Assembly (NCBI GenBank): GCA_029861865.1
Contig: JAOTYL010000005.1
Span: 1-64,000, forward strand
DNA length: 64,000 nucleotides
Reading direction: 5' to 3'
Source of the DNA: Myxococcales bacterium
Lineage (GTDB): Bacteria; Myxococcota_A; Polyangia; Polyangiales; Houyiibacteriaceae
The notes beneath the pieces are model-generated. The model ran no database searches, was not told where the DNA came from, and saw only the letters and a list, made by a program, of their open reading frames with translations. This document shows, in pieces, positions 25,367 through 33,769 of this stretch. A program made the translations under genes and the position numbers. How positions within the stretch are numbered: position 1 is the first letter of the stretch; each line of letters begins with the position of its first letter.

Positions 25367-25421
25367 GACTGTGATGGTATCAGCCGTCCCTTGGAACGTA
25401 TACCGTGGACCCGCGGAATCG

Positions 25422-28004
25422 TCAGTCGTCGTCGCGCTGCGCAAGGTCGCGAAGGCGGGCGAGAGTCACGAGCGCGTCGACCGGAGTCATCCGTTCGACG
25501 TCGAGCGCTTCGAGAGTCGCCTCCAGCTCCGAGCGGGCAGGCGGACCGGCCTCGAACAACGCAAACTGTGACGAAGCTGTCTCGTCGGTGGATTGGTGCA
25601 GTGCCTCGAGCTCTTGAAGCTTCGTTTTTGCGCGCGCTAGGACGACCGGTGGGACGCCAGCGAGCCTAGCAACGGCCAGGCCATAGCTTCGGCTCGAGCC
25701 ACCGGGCACCACACGATGGAGGAAGATCATACTGTCATCATGCTCTTTTGCCGCGACGTTGTAGTTCGCTGCGTTCGAAGAGCGATCTGCAAGCTCGCAA
25801 AGCTCGTGATAGTGCGTTGCGAAGATCGCACGACACCGCACGACATCGTGTAGATGCTCGGCAACCGCCCAGGCGATCGCAAGGCCGTCATAGGTGCTGG
25901 TCCCACGTCCGATTTCATCTAGAATCACGAACGAGCGGTCGGTCGCGCCTCGTAGAATCGTCGAGGCCTCCATCATCTCGACCATGAATGTGCTTTGGCC
26001 CCGGGCGAGGTGGTCGCTCGCCCCAACGCGGGTGTAGACGCGATCGACGATCCCGACTCGGGCACGTTTGGCCGCCACGAACCCCCCCGCCTGGGCCATG
26101 ATGACCGCCAGGGCCGCCTGCCGCATGGCGGTGGATTTGCCGGACATGTTCGGTCCGGTGAGCAGCATAAAACGGGTCGCTTCGGGGTTGAGCTCGATCG
26201 TATTGGGCACGAATCCATCTTCGGCCGCGTAACATTCGACGGTGGGGTGCCGGCTGTCTTCGAGCGAAAGGATGCGGCTGCCATCCACCGAAGGTCGAAC
26301 GTAACCCCGCGCGTGTGCGACCTCCCCGAGGGCAGCATGGGTGTCGATGGCCGCGATCGCCCGCGCCAATCCGTGAAGCCGTGGGGCGTGCTCGCCGATC
26401 GACCGGCGGAGCTCCAAGAACTCCTTGGCCTCGAGCGCACGCGCCCGCTCATCGGCGTGAAGGATTCGATCTTGGAGCTCTGCGAGCTCGGCCGTGATGA
26501 AACGCTCACCGTTGGCAACAGTCTGCTTGCGCACGTAGTCGTCTGGCACTGCGTCGAGCTTGGATTTGGTGATCTCGATGTAGTATCCGAAGACTTTGGT
26601 GAATTTGATCTTGAGCGAGCTGATGCCAGTCCGCACGCGCTCCCGCCGCTCGAGATCGAGAATGACGTCTTTGCCGGTCGTGGAGAGCTCTCTCAATCGG
26701 TCGAGCTCTCGGAGGTGCCCGTCGATGAAGATCCCGCCCTGTCGATCGACTGCCGGTGGCTCCGGCACGAGCGCTTGATCGAGGAGCATTTGCACGTCCG
26801 CGCAGAGGTCTTCGGGCCGGAGCGAGGTGAGCACGTCGTCCAGTGGGTTCTCCGGCCGCTCTGCAAGTTGCGTGTCCAGGTGCGACGCGCCCCGCAGAGC
26901 GTTTCGGATGATGCCCAGGTCGCGCGGCGTGGCCAATCCCACCGCGGTGCGGACTGCAAGCCGCTCGAGGTCGCCGATCCCGCTCAGGATGGCGCGCACC
27001 TCATCTCGGAAGCGTGGGTCCGAGGTGAACATCTCGACGGCATCGTGTCGGCGACGAATTCGTTGGACATCGGTGAGCGGCTCGAGCACACGATTGCGGA
27101 GGGTGCGAGCGCCCATCGGGGTCTTGGTTTCATCCAAGAGCTCCAAGAGCGAGCCACGGCGTTCGCCTTCGAGCGTGCGGACGAGTTCTAGGTTGCGCAC
27201 CGCCGCGTCGTCCAGCACGAGACGCTCCCCTGGCGCATAGAGGGTTGCTCGGTGGATCTGCAAGTTCATCTGATGCGTGCGCGCGTAGGCCAGGGCAAGA
27301 CACGCGGCCTCGGCGGCGTGCTCTTCGGCAAGGAGCACGGCTGCCGCTCGTTCGGGCAAGAGCTGGTGCAACGGATCGAGCGTCTCGTTCATTGGCAGAG
27401 TGCGAAGAGCTGCTTGCGGAAGACTGTCGCGGCAGAGGGTTTCTAGCTTGGAGTCGCCGCTCTCCACCAAGACCTCGGCCGGGTCCAATCTCACCAGCTC
27501 GCCGACGAGCTGTGGACCGACTTCGACGGCACACGCGCGAAGCGCACCGGTGGACACCTCGAGGGCAGCAATGCCACCGTCACGGGTGACCGCGACCAAG
27601 AAGTTCTCCGCTCTCGCATCGAGAGCGTCGGGCTCGAGGCAGAGCCCCGGGGTCACGACCCGGACGACCTCACGCGGTACGACCCCTTTCACGGTCGAGG
27701 GGTCCGCCATCTGTTCGCAGATCGCGACCTTTTCTCCATGGCGGAGGAGCATCGCCAGATACCCCGCGGCGGCGTGATGAGGCACACCGGCCATCGGGAT
27801 CTTGCTGCCGTCCGGGCCGGTGCCCCGAGAGGTCAGCGCAATGTCGAGGATCCCCGCGGCGTGGACCGCATCGTCGTAGAACATCTCGTAAAAGTCGCCG
27901 AGCCTAAAGAAGACGATCGCATCGGGATGCTTCCCCTTGGCCCGCAGGAACTGCTGCATGACCGGGGTGTGGTCTTTCTTTCGCGCCCTCCCCCGCACAC
28001 CCAT
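25422..28004 (-). CDS. mutS: DNA mismatch repair protein MutS
   Basis: 860 residues, usual length. The mismatch-binding Phe-x-Glu motif is GDFYEMF (Phe38, Glu40) in the N-terminal domain. Core and clamp regions follow, then the ATPase with Walker A GPNMSGKSTAMRQ (about 613-625), the DEIGRGTSTYDG Walker B region and THYHEL. MutS detects mismatches and recruits MutL. The start at 28004 follows directly after the lipoprotein gene end at 28014, so it may be expressed with that gene or from a promoter inside it. Confidence 0.96.
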   Translation of the reverse strand: MGVRGRARKKDHTPVMQQFLRAKGKHPDAIVFFRLGDFYEMFYDDAVHAAGILDIALTSRGTGPDGSKIPMAGVPHHAAAGYLAMLLRHGEKVAICEQMADPSTVKGVVPREVVRVVTPGLCLEPDALDARAENFLVAVTRDGGIAALEVSTGALRACAVEVGPQLVGELVRLDPAEVLVESGDSKLETLCRDSLPQAALRTLPMNETLDPLHQLLPERAAAVLLAEEHAAEAACLALAYARTHQMNLQIHRATLYAPGERLVLDDAAVRNLELVRTLEGERRGSLLELLDETKTPMGARTLRNRVLEPLTDVQRIRRRHDAVEMFTSDPRFRDEVRAILSGIGDLERLAVRTAVGLATPRDLGIIRNALRGASHLDTQLAERPENPLDDVLTSLRPEDLCADVQMLLDQALVPEPPAVDRQGGIFIDGHLRELDRLRELSTTGKDVILDLERRERVRTGISSLKIKFTKVFGYYIEITKSKLDAVPDDYVRKQTVANGERFITAELAELQDRILHADERARALEAKEFLELRRSIGEHAPRLHGLARAIAAIDTHAALGEVAHARGYVRPSVDGSRILSLEDSRHPTVECYAAEDGFVPNTIELNPEATRFMLLTGPNMSGKSTAMRQAALAVIMAQAGGFVAAKRARVGIVDRVYTRVGASDHLARGQSTFMVEMMEASTILRGATDRSFVILDEIGRGTSTYDGLAIAWAVAEHLHDVVRCRAIFATHYHELCELADRSSNAANYNVAAKEHDDSMIFLHRVVPGGSSRSYGLAVARLAGVPPVVLARAKTKLQELEALHQSTDETASSQFALFEAGPPARSELEATLEALDVERMTPVDALVTLARLRDLAQRDDD

Positions 28005-28013
28005 AGCCCAGGT

Positions 28014-30632
28014 CTACTGAAAAGTTTGGATGGTGGAAAGGGGGTTGAATGTGATCTCCCTGACGCCGCGCTGTAAATCGATGAAGTAGAGCCGGTCGAA
28101 GGGCTCCGAAAACAACATCGACGCCGGCAGCGAGCTGATTCCGACACTCGCGTCAAACTGTAAGAAACCGAACCCGTTGGAGATGTTGAACGTGAGGACC
28201 GCGAGCGTAGAGTCCGTGGGCACGACCCCCTCGGCGAAGGGCTGAATCTGGAAGCTCACCAGTGGGTTGATGAATTGAACGTTGGGAAACGCCCGGCCGC
28301 TCAGAACGGTGTCAACATCGAGAGCCCCGTCGATCGTCATGATCGGCCGGCTTTCGTCGAGGATGCACTCATCGGTGTCCGGGTCCGGGGTGACGCGGTG
28401 AATGAAGCCCGACGATGTACCGACGACGGTATAGGCGTCTTGCGTATGGATCTGGTATTCGGTGAACTGATTGAAGCAAAACGCGACCTGCGCGAGGGTG
28501 TAGCGATTGGGGTTGGGCGACTCACCGATCTCGAGCTCGTCATTGAATGCGCGCACGATCGGAAACCAAACCGGAAAGTCGTCGATCTCGTCGGCAACAT
28601 CCTCGAACTGCTGGCAGTCGGGATCGTCTCTGCGGTTGGGGGGCAGCTCGCCAGTGATGAGGACTCGGTCGCCGCGATACGGTGTGTTGATCAAGCCCGG
28701 GATCATCGTGGCACCAGGCAGCTCGCTCGGCCCGAGAACGCCGATCTCGCAAAACGGAACGTCCCCCGCGAGAAACCAGTTGCCGGGCTCGCCGCTGAAC
28801 GATTCGTTCGAAAACGATCCGAGGCCGCCCTCGGACGCGGGGATGAGGCCTTCCCACTCCGCGTCCCATCTCTGCGAAGGCGCGTTGCTCCAGACCTGCG
28901 ACGAGGTGCAGATCAGCGCTTCAGTACCGCCAGCGGGGTCGATGCCAAACACGCCGAACATCGACTCCGGGCAGGGGATGAAATCGAGGCCAGGCCCGTC
29001 GGAGTTGCGAGGCGCCCCGGTCTCGTTGTCGAGGGTGCCCTGCGCCGCGTTGAACACCAACGCCGGCGCGCCTTGGATTTCGATGAACGACGTGGGCGTG
29101 ACTTGGAACCGTCGCCGGTGGCGACGAATGCTCGCGAGTGCGTCAGGCTCGGTGAAGGTATCGCAAGAGCCTCCCCGACAAGGGGCGTTGAGGTCGTAAA
29201 TGTCGAGGAAAAAGATCTGGCCGGAAGCCAAGCTGACCGCGAGGAAAACCCCGCGCATGTTCGACGGATTCCGCGCCTGCGCGACCTCGTTGCTGTCGAG
29301 GGGCTCACACAAGTCGTCGAGCGGGACCGCCGGGGGCTCGCCGTCCGTCAGTTGGTAGTCGGGCGTGATGACCTCGATCGCGCGTGCATTGGCGAAGAGT
29401 GAGCGCACGCGGTTGCGAGACTCGACATTCTCCTGGTTCGCGCGTGCCGAGATGCCGGCGATCACAGGCAATACCGCCCCGAAGTCGGGCGAGTCCGTGG
29501 TATAGTCAACCACCAGCACGCTGCCATCGGTGGCGCTGATCGCGTAGAGGTAGCGCTGCGTCGCGGTTTCGTTATTGAAGGACGCCGGTACGGGCGGCGT
29601 AATGGCGAGGGCGGTCGTCGGGGTGTCCGTCACGATCGGGTCGAGCGTCGTGGTGGCTCCGTTTTCGTTTTCGAGCCGGAACCGATGGATGATCGGCTGG
29701 TTGGCATCGCTCACGAGAAGGACATCGTCGCCCACTAGGGGATTCGAGTCGCCGTAGTCGACGCTCACCGCTACGGGTCTCGGTCCCTCCTCAGGATCGT
29801 CGACGCAGGGAGTCGTCGTTTGGACCGACTTGATGAAGCGCTCTTCCTCCGGGCAGATGCGGTGGTAGTCCGCCGATGTCGATGCAGGCGGGGGCACGGG
29901 ATTGGTCGTGTCGCAGGTTGCGGTTTCGAGCTCGAGGAACGTCGGCTCGCCCAGCTCGCCGGTTTCGAAGTCCAGTACTTCGATCTGCGCAACCACCCCA
30001 AGATCCGGAATCGGGGCGTAGAGCCAGCGGTAGCTGATCGCGCCCAGGATGACGCCATTAACTAGGCCTCCGTCATCACTTCCGATCGTCGCGTCACCGA
30101 CGAGCTCATACAGGGCGAGATCGGTGGGACCGGCTTGGAGGTCTACTTCATCGTTTGCGGGTAAATTGGGATCATCGTCGCTGGTCAGGATCCTCTGGGT
30201 GGGGTACGACTGGACCGTCCTTGAGCTGAAGCTGCTCACATAGGTGAACGTCGGATCAAACGGGGAGATCTGAATGCCGGTCGGCTGTTCCCCGACCTGA
30301 AACGCAGTGAAACCCGGAACCGCCTCGTTCGTGTCGAAAACCGCGCGGGCGGAGAAGTTGATCGCTGCCACCTCGCCCGATTGAATCTGCGTGACCGCGC
30401 CTAGCCGAAAGGGCGTAAAGTCTGCCGCGAACTCGGTCGTTTCGAGCCCGCACACGTCGAGGGGAAGGAGCGCGCGGACCTCGAAATCAACCGCGCTGAT
30501 CTCCTCGAGGTCTGCACAAAAGAGTTGAATCTTGGCAGAGCGGTCGAGCGCGGGGAGCACCACCTGCGTCCCGCCGCGACTGCACGCGGCGATCAGGCAA
30601 GCGCAAAGGCAACAGGTGGCCCAACGGATCAT
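28014..30632 (-). CDS. Large lipoprotein with beta-propeller-like repeats
   Basis: 872 residues from the ATG at 30632, which overlaps the upstream lipoprotein stop (ATGA). MIRWATCCLCACLIAACSRGG gives a signal peptide with lipobox LIAAC. The body is Asp/Thr/Pro-rich beta sequence with repeated strand patterns such as YVSSFSSRTVQSY, VLLVSDANQPIIHRFR, YLYAISATDGSVLVVDY and GVFLAVSLASGQIFFLDIYD, consistent with YVTN/NHL-like propeller blades. Several paired Cys (CRGGSC, CPEES) suggest disulfides. Likely outer-membrane anchored and binding or structural; no catalytic motif is recognised. It pairs with the preceding gene in size and style. Confidence 0.7.
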   Translation of the reverse strand: MIRWATCCLCACLIAACSRGGTQVVLPALDRSAKIQLFCADLEEISAVDFEVRALLPLDVCGLETTEFAADFTPFRLGAVTQIQSGEVAAINFSARAVFDTNEAVPGFTAFQVGEQPTGIQISPFDPTFTYVSSFSSRTVQSYPTQRILTSDDDPNLPANDEVDLQAGPTDLALYELVGDATIGSDDGGLVNGVILGAISYRWLYAPIPDLGVVAQIEVLDFETGELGEPTFLELETATCDTTNPVPPPASTSADYHRICPEEERFIKSVQTTTPCVDDPEEGPRPVAVSVDYGDSNPLVGDDVLLVSDANQPIIHRFRLENENGATTTLDPIVTDTPTTALAITPPVPASFNNETATQRYLYAISATDGSVLVVDYTTDSPDFGAVLPVIAGISARANQENVESRNRVRSLFANARAIEVITPDYQLTDGEPPAVPLDDLCEPLDSNEVAQARNPSNMRGVFLAVSLASGQIFFLDIYDLNAPCRGGSCDTFTEPDALASIRRHRRRFQVTPTSFIEIQGAPALVFNAAQGTLDNETGAPRNSDGPGLDFIPCPESMFGVFGIDPAGGTEALICTSSQVWSNAPSQRWDAEWEGLIPASEGGLGSFSNESFSGEPGNWFLAGDVPFCEIGVLGPSELPGATMIPGLINTPYRGDRVLITGELPPNRRDDPDCQQFEDVADEIDDFPVWFPIVRAFNDELEIGESPNPNRYTLAQVAFCFNQFTEYQIHTQDAYTVVGTSSGFIHRVTPDPDTDECILDESRPIMTIDGALDVDTVLSGRAFPNVQFINPLVSFQIQPFAEGVVPTDSTLAVLTFNISNGFGFLQFDASVGISSLPASMLFSEPFDRLYFIDLQRGVREITFNPLSTIQTFQ

Positions 30633-32398
30633 CGCGGTCGCTCCGATACCGGTTGAGGCAAGCCGACGAGGCCGATCAAGACTGGCGAGCACTCCGGCGA
30701 AGAAGCCTCGGCGACGGTCCCCCCGGTCCCGCCTGTCCCGGCGCTACCGCCGGCACCGCCCATGCCACCGGCACCGCCCATGCCACCGGCACCGGCCATG
30801 CCGCCGGCACCGCCCATGCCACCCACGCCGCCGGCGCCACCCGCGCCCGTGGCCGGCACCTCGAGACAATCGAGAACGGGGCCGAGGTCGGCGATCCGCA
30901 AGACCGACGTGCTGAAGTCGGCGATGTAGATGCGCTCCCTCGGGACGTCGACCACGAACTCGAACGAACCGCTGATATTCGTGAGGATCGTGATCCCCTG
31001 AAAGAGCTCGGCGTCGATGATCTGCACCATGCGTTGGTCGAAACAGCTGATGAAGGCCGTGAGCACCATACCGCCACGTGCGGGAAGCTCCACGAGCTTC
31101 AAACGCGATGGACCACGACAGGCCGAGATCTGGCCGACGACGTTGAGTTGCTCTCCCGCCGAATCGGAGCGCGCCACCACTAGCGACTCCGGAGAGCGGG
31201 AGACCATGTAGGCTAGGTCACGGCCCGGCCTCGGGTCGAACAGGATGTCGCGCATGACGTTGCCCACGTCGAGGCCGGTAACGAACAGGGTCCCGGCGTT
31301 GAAGAGGCTGCTCTGCGTCAGATCGCCGTCGATCGCAACGCCGACCCGGATCACTTGGTTGGTCACCGCGCTCGAAATCCAAGCCTTCTTCGCGGCGGGC
31401 TGGTACGTGATCGTCACCTGCTCGGGGGCGAGCTCATCCAGGCTGGCGGCGATCCGGGGGCGCACGACGCCGTTGCGCTCCTGGTCGAAGAGCAAGCTCG
31501 CCTCGCCTTCGCGGTGCGCCACCAAGATGTATTCGCCCTCGAACGCAGGATCGAAATCGGCTGCGAGACTCCCCGCGAACACATCGACCGGGTCTGGGGG
31601 CATCTCGACTGGGGCGCTCGGGTTGACCTGCTCGGCGCTGCTCGTGCGATAGAATTCGGTGCACGACTGCTGTGGAACGAACCCACTGCCGCAGTCGAGC
31701 AGGCCCTCGGAATCGACGTCAATGAAGGTCACGTTCGCGTCGCTGCGAACGGGGATGTAGAGGCGTCTACCGGTGGTCGAGATAGCGAGACCGTCCGCAA
31801 ACGAGCCGATCTCTGCCTCGCTCAGCAAGAGCCCTGGCGCGACGACCGTCTTGAGGAGGGCGCCCCGGTCTCGAAGCCGGAGCTGTTCAGGGATCACCGA
31901 GCACCGATCTGGGGGCACGGGGTCGCAACGAAGCTCCGAGCTGTCCGGGTCACAGTCGCACGCCGTGCAGTCCTCGTCGACGTCAGGGTCGCAATTGCAG
32001 TCGATCGTCTGCGTGCCAGGCGCGATGCATGCGTTTTGAACCCCGGTGGTCGCGTCGCGCTGAAGGCAGACGTTGAGAAAACCAGCGCCGTTGCATCCCT
32101 CCCCGACGAATGCCCCCGTGCTGTCGATCGCGTCGTTCAGCACCTGCAGGTCATAGGACTGAAGGCTTCCCGTATTGAACTGGAGCGCGAAGTTCGAGTT
32201 AGCGACGAAGACGTACTCCGGCGGCGCGTCGTCAGCGGGCGGCAGCGACAGCTCGATGGCGATGGGAAACGTCATGAGGCCCTGCGGAAGCCGCTCCCCC
32301 TCTTTGTTGATGCAGCCGGCCGCCATCAGCCCGGAAATAAGCAAGAACCCCAGGGACAAGCGGCTTGCGCGGCCCTGTGGGCCGAATTGCGACCCCAT
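30629..32398 (-). CDS. Lipoprotein with propeller-like repeats and Gly/Met-rich tail
   Basis: 589 residues. Signal peptide with lipobox LMAAGC (about 24-29). The middle has YVTN-type blades (LAISTTGRRLYIPVRSDANV, then ITYQPAAKKAWISSAVTNQV, then FVVDVPRERIYIADFSTSVL) and a Cys-rich insert (CNCDPDVDEDCTACDCDPDS) that may bind metal or be disulfide-knotted. A tail of GGAGGMGG units (about 520-560) precedes a last Cys (PECSP). The same Gly/Met linker type occurs in the protein at 1-744. Coupled to the following lipoprotein gene; the pair probably works together on the cell surface. Function unknown. Confidence 0.7.
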   Translation of the reverse strand: MGSQFGPQGRASRLSLGFLLISGLMAAGCINKEGERLPQGLMTFPIAIELSLPPADDAPPEYVFVANSNFALQFNTGSLQSYDLQVLNDAIDSTGAFVGEGCNGAGFLNVCLQRDATTGVQNACIAPGTQTIDCNCDPDVDEDCTACDCDPDSSELRCDPVPPDRCSVIPEQLRLRDRGALLKTVVAPGLLLSEAEIGSFADGLAISTTGRRLYIPVRSDANVTFIDVDSEGLLDCGSGFVPQQSCTEFYRTSSAEQVNPSAPVEMPPDPVDVFAGSLAADFDPAFEGEYILVAHREGEASLLFDQERNGVVRPRIAASLDELAPEQVTITYQPAAKKAWISSAVTNQVIRVGVAIDGDLTQSSLFNAGTLFVTGLDVGNVMRDILFDPRPGRDLAYMVSRSPESLVVARSDSAGEQLNVVGQISACRGPSRLKLVELPARGGMVLTAFISCFDQRMVQIIDAELFQGITILTNISGSFEFVVDVPRERIYIADFSTSVLRIADLGPVLDCLEVPATGAGGAGGVGGMGGAGGMAGAGGMGGAGGMGGAGGSAGTGGTGGTVAEASSPECSPVLIGLVGLPQPVSERPR

Positions 32399-32450
32399 GA
32401 GGCGCCACCCTAGCCGTTCGGCCTATGCCGAGCAACTCGCAACGAGCCCG

Positions 32451-33719
32451 TTATTTCCAGGGATCGAGGATGGGTCCGTCGTCGTGCCCGCTCGACTCCG
32501 AAGGCTTCGGCCTGAGGCGCGGCTTGCGCTTTGCACGCTCCTGCTTTGGCTGCGGGGAAGCGACTACTTCAGTGACGGCATCGGCTTCGTCGGTTTCGGC
32601 GACCTCGGGCGGTTGAGGCAGGTGCTCGCTTTTCGCCGGCTCGGACACCGGTGCATCGAAGAGGCCCCCGACCGCGGCCAGACCGATAATTGCCGCGGCG
32701 ACGAGAGCCGAGATCCCCAAGAAGATCGCGGTCTTGTACGCTCGCCTGCGTGTTGGCCCGGCTTCTAGCTTGAGCGTAATCACATCGGAGCCAAAAGGCT
32801 CCCTCGCGGCTTGCAGCTGACCCAATTCGGCTTCCATCTCCTTCATCGTTTGGTAGCGCTGCGACGGCCTTTTTTCGAGGGATCGCATAATGATGCGCTC
32901 GAGCTCTCTCGACAGCCTCGAAACCCGCACGGTCGGGGAGACCGGGTCATCGTACATGTGCTTGGTGAGAATGCCCATCATCGTGTCCGCATCGTGGGGC
33001 ACGTGCCCGGTCACCATCTCGTAAAGGAGCACCCCGAGCGCATAGATGTCGGTTCTGTGGTCGATGCCGTCTCCTGCGCACTGCTCGGGCGACATGTAAT
33101 GAGGCGTGCCGAGAACCTCGCCGTCCTTCGTGAGCCGGTGCGCGCCATTGGCGACCTTGGCGATTCCGAAGTCGAGCACTTTGACGAAGTCTTGGTCAGC
33201 CCCTCGCTGAACGAGGAACACGTTCTCCGGCTTGAGATCGCGATGGACGATGCCCGCGTCATGGGCGGCGCCGAGAGCAAGGCAGATCTGGCGTGCGATG
33301 TGGATCGCGCGGCCCTCGGGGAGGCGCTGCACGGAGTCGATGGTATCGATGAGATCGAGGCCCTCGAGGCACTCCATCACGAAATAGGTCGAGCCGTCGG
33401 GGAGCGTACCGAAATCGATGATGTCGACGATGTGCTCGTTGCCGATGTTCGACGCGCTTTGCGCTTCTCTCCGGAAGCGGGCCAGCACTTCCTCGTCGCG
33501 GGTGTTCGGGCTCCGGAGCACCTTCATAGCAAGCGTCTTGTCGAGCTCGGTATGAATCACTCGATAGACCAAGCCCATGCCGCCCTCACCGAGCAGCGCC
33601 TCGACACGATAGCGACGGTCGATGATAGTGCCGATCAGCGCATCCGCTGCTCGCGAGACACCGGAGTGTCGACCGCCGTCCTCCGGATCGCCGTCGATCC
33701 GTCTCACACTACCGGGCAT
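32451..33719 (-). CDS. Hanks-type Ser/Thr protein kinase, membrane-anchored
   Basis: 422 residues. All catalytic elements are present: GEGGMG loop (44-49), Lys66 in [13 protein letters not shown] (159-166), DFG (183-185), the [10 protein letters not shown] activation segment end and [13 protein letters not shown] single membrane span follows (about 330-355) and then a Pro/Glu/Lys-rich exported tail of some 70 residues with no PASTA or known sensor domain. It therefore looks like a PknB-architecture receptor kinase with an unstructured periplasmic end. It contrasts with the pseudokinase at 14568. A TTCCAA-N6-TTGGAA inverted repeat lies 18 bases upstream. Confidence 0.92.
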   Translation of the reverse strand: MPGSVRRIDGDPEDGGRHSGVSRAADALIGTIIDRRYRVEALLGEGGMGLVYRVIHTELDKTLAMKVLRSPNTRDEEVLARFRREAQSASNIGNEHIVDIIDFGTLPDGSTYFVMECLEGLDLIDTIDSVQRLPEGRAIHIARQICLALGAAHDAGIVHRDLKPENVFLVQRGADQDFVKVLDFGIAKVANGAHRLTKDGEVLGTPHYMSPEQCAGDGIDHRTDIYALGVLLYEMVTGHVPHDADTMMGILTKHMYDDPVSPTVRVSRLSRELERIIMRSLEKRPSQRYQTMKEMEAELGQLQAAREPFGSDVITLKLEAGPTRRRAYKTAIFLGISALVAAAIIGLAAVGGLFDAPVSEPAKSEHLPQPPEVAETDEADAVTEVVASPQPKQERAKRKPRLRPKPSESSGHDDGPILDPWK

Positions 33720-33736
33720 ACAGTGTCACCGCAATC

Positions 33737-33754
33737 TTCCAACAGACATTGGAA
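33737..33754. promoter_or_regulatory. TTCCAA-N6-TTGGAA inverted repeat upstream of the kinase gene
   Basis: Perfect 6-base arms with a 6-base spacer, 18 bases from the kinase ATG, in the 50-base gap after ppdK. It could be an operator or a small leader hairpin. Confidence 0.35.
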
Positions 33755-33769
33755 CACGGTGCCGCGTCG

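Noticed and set aside
24128-25669. Plus-strand frame of over 500 codons covering pheA
   Set aside because: Antisense to pheA and includes the 54-bp repeat; no domain or start signal.
26000-27191. Plus-strand frame within mutS
   Set aside because: Antisense to the MutS core and ATPase; no support.
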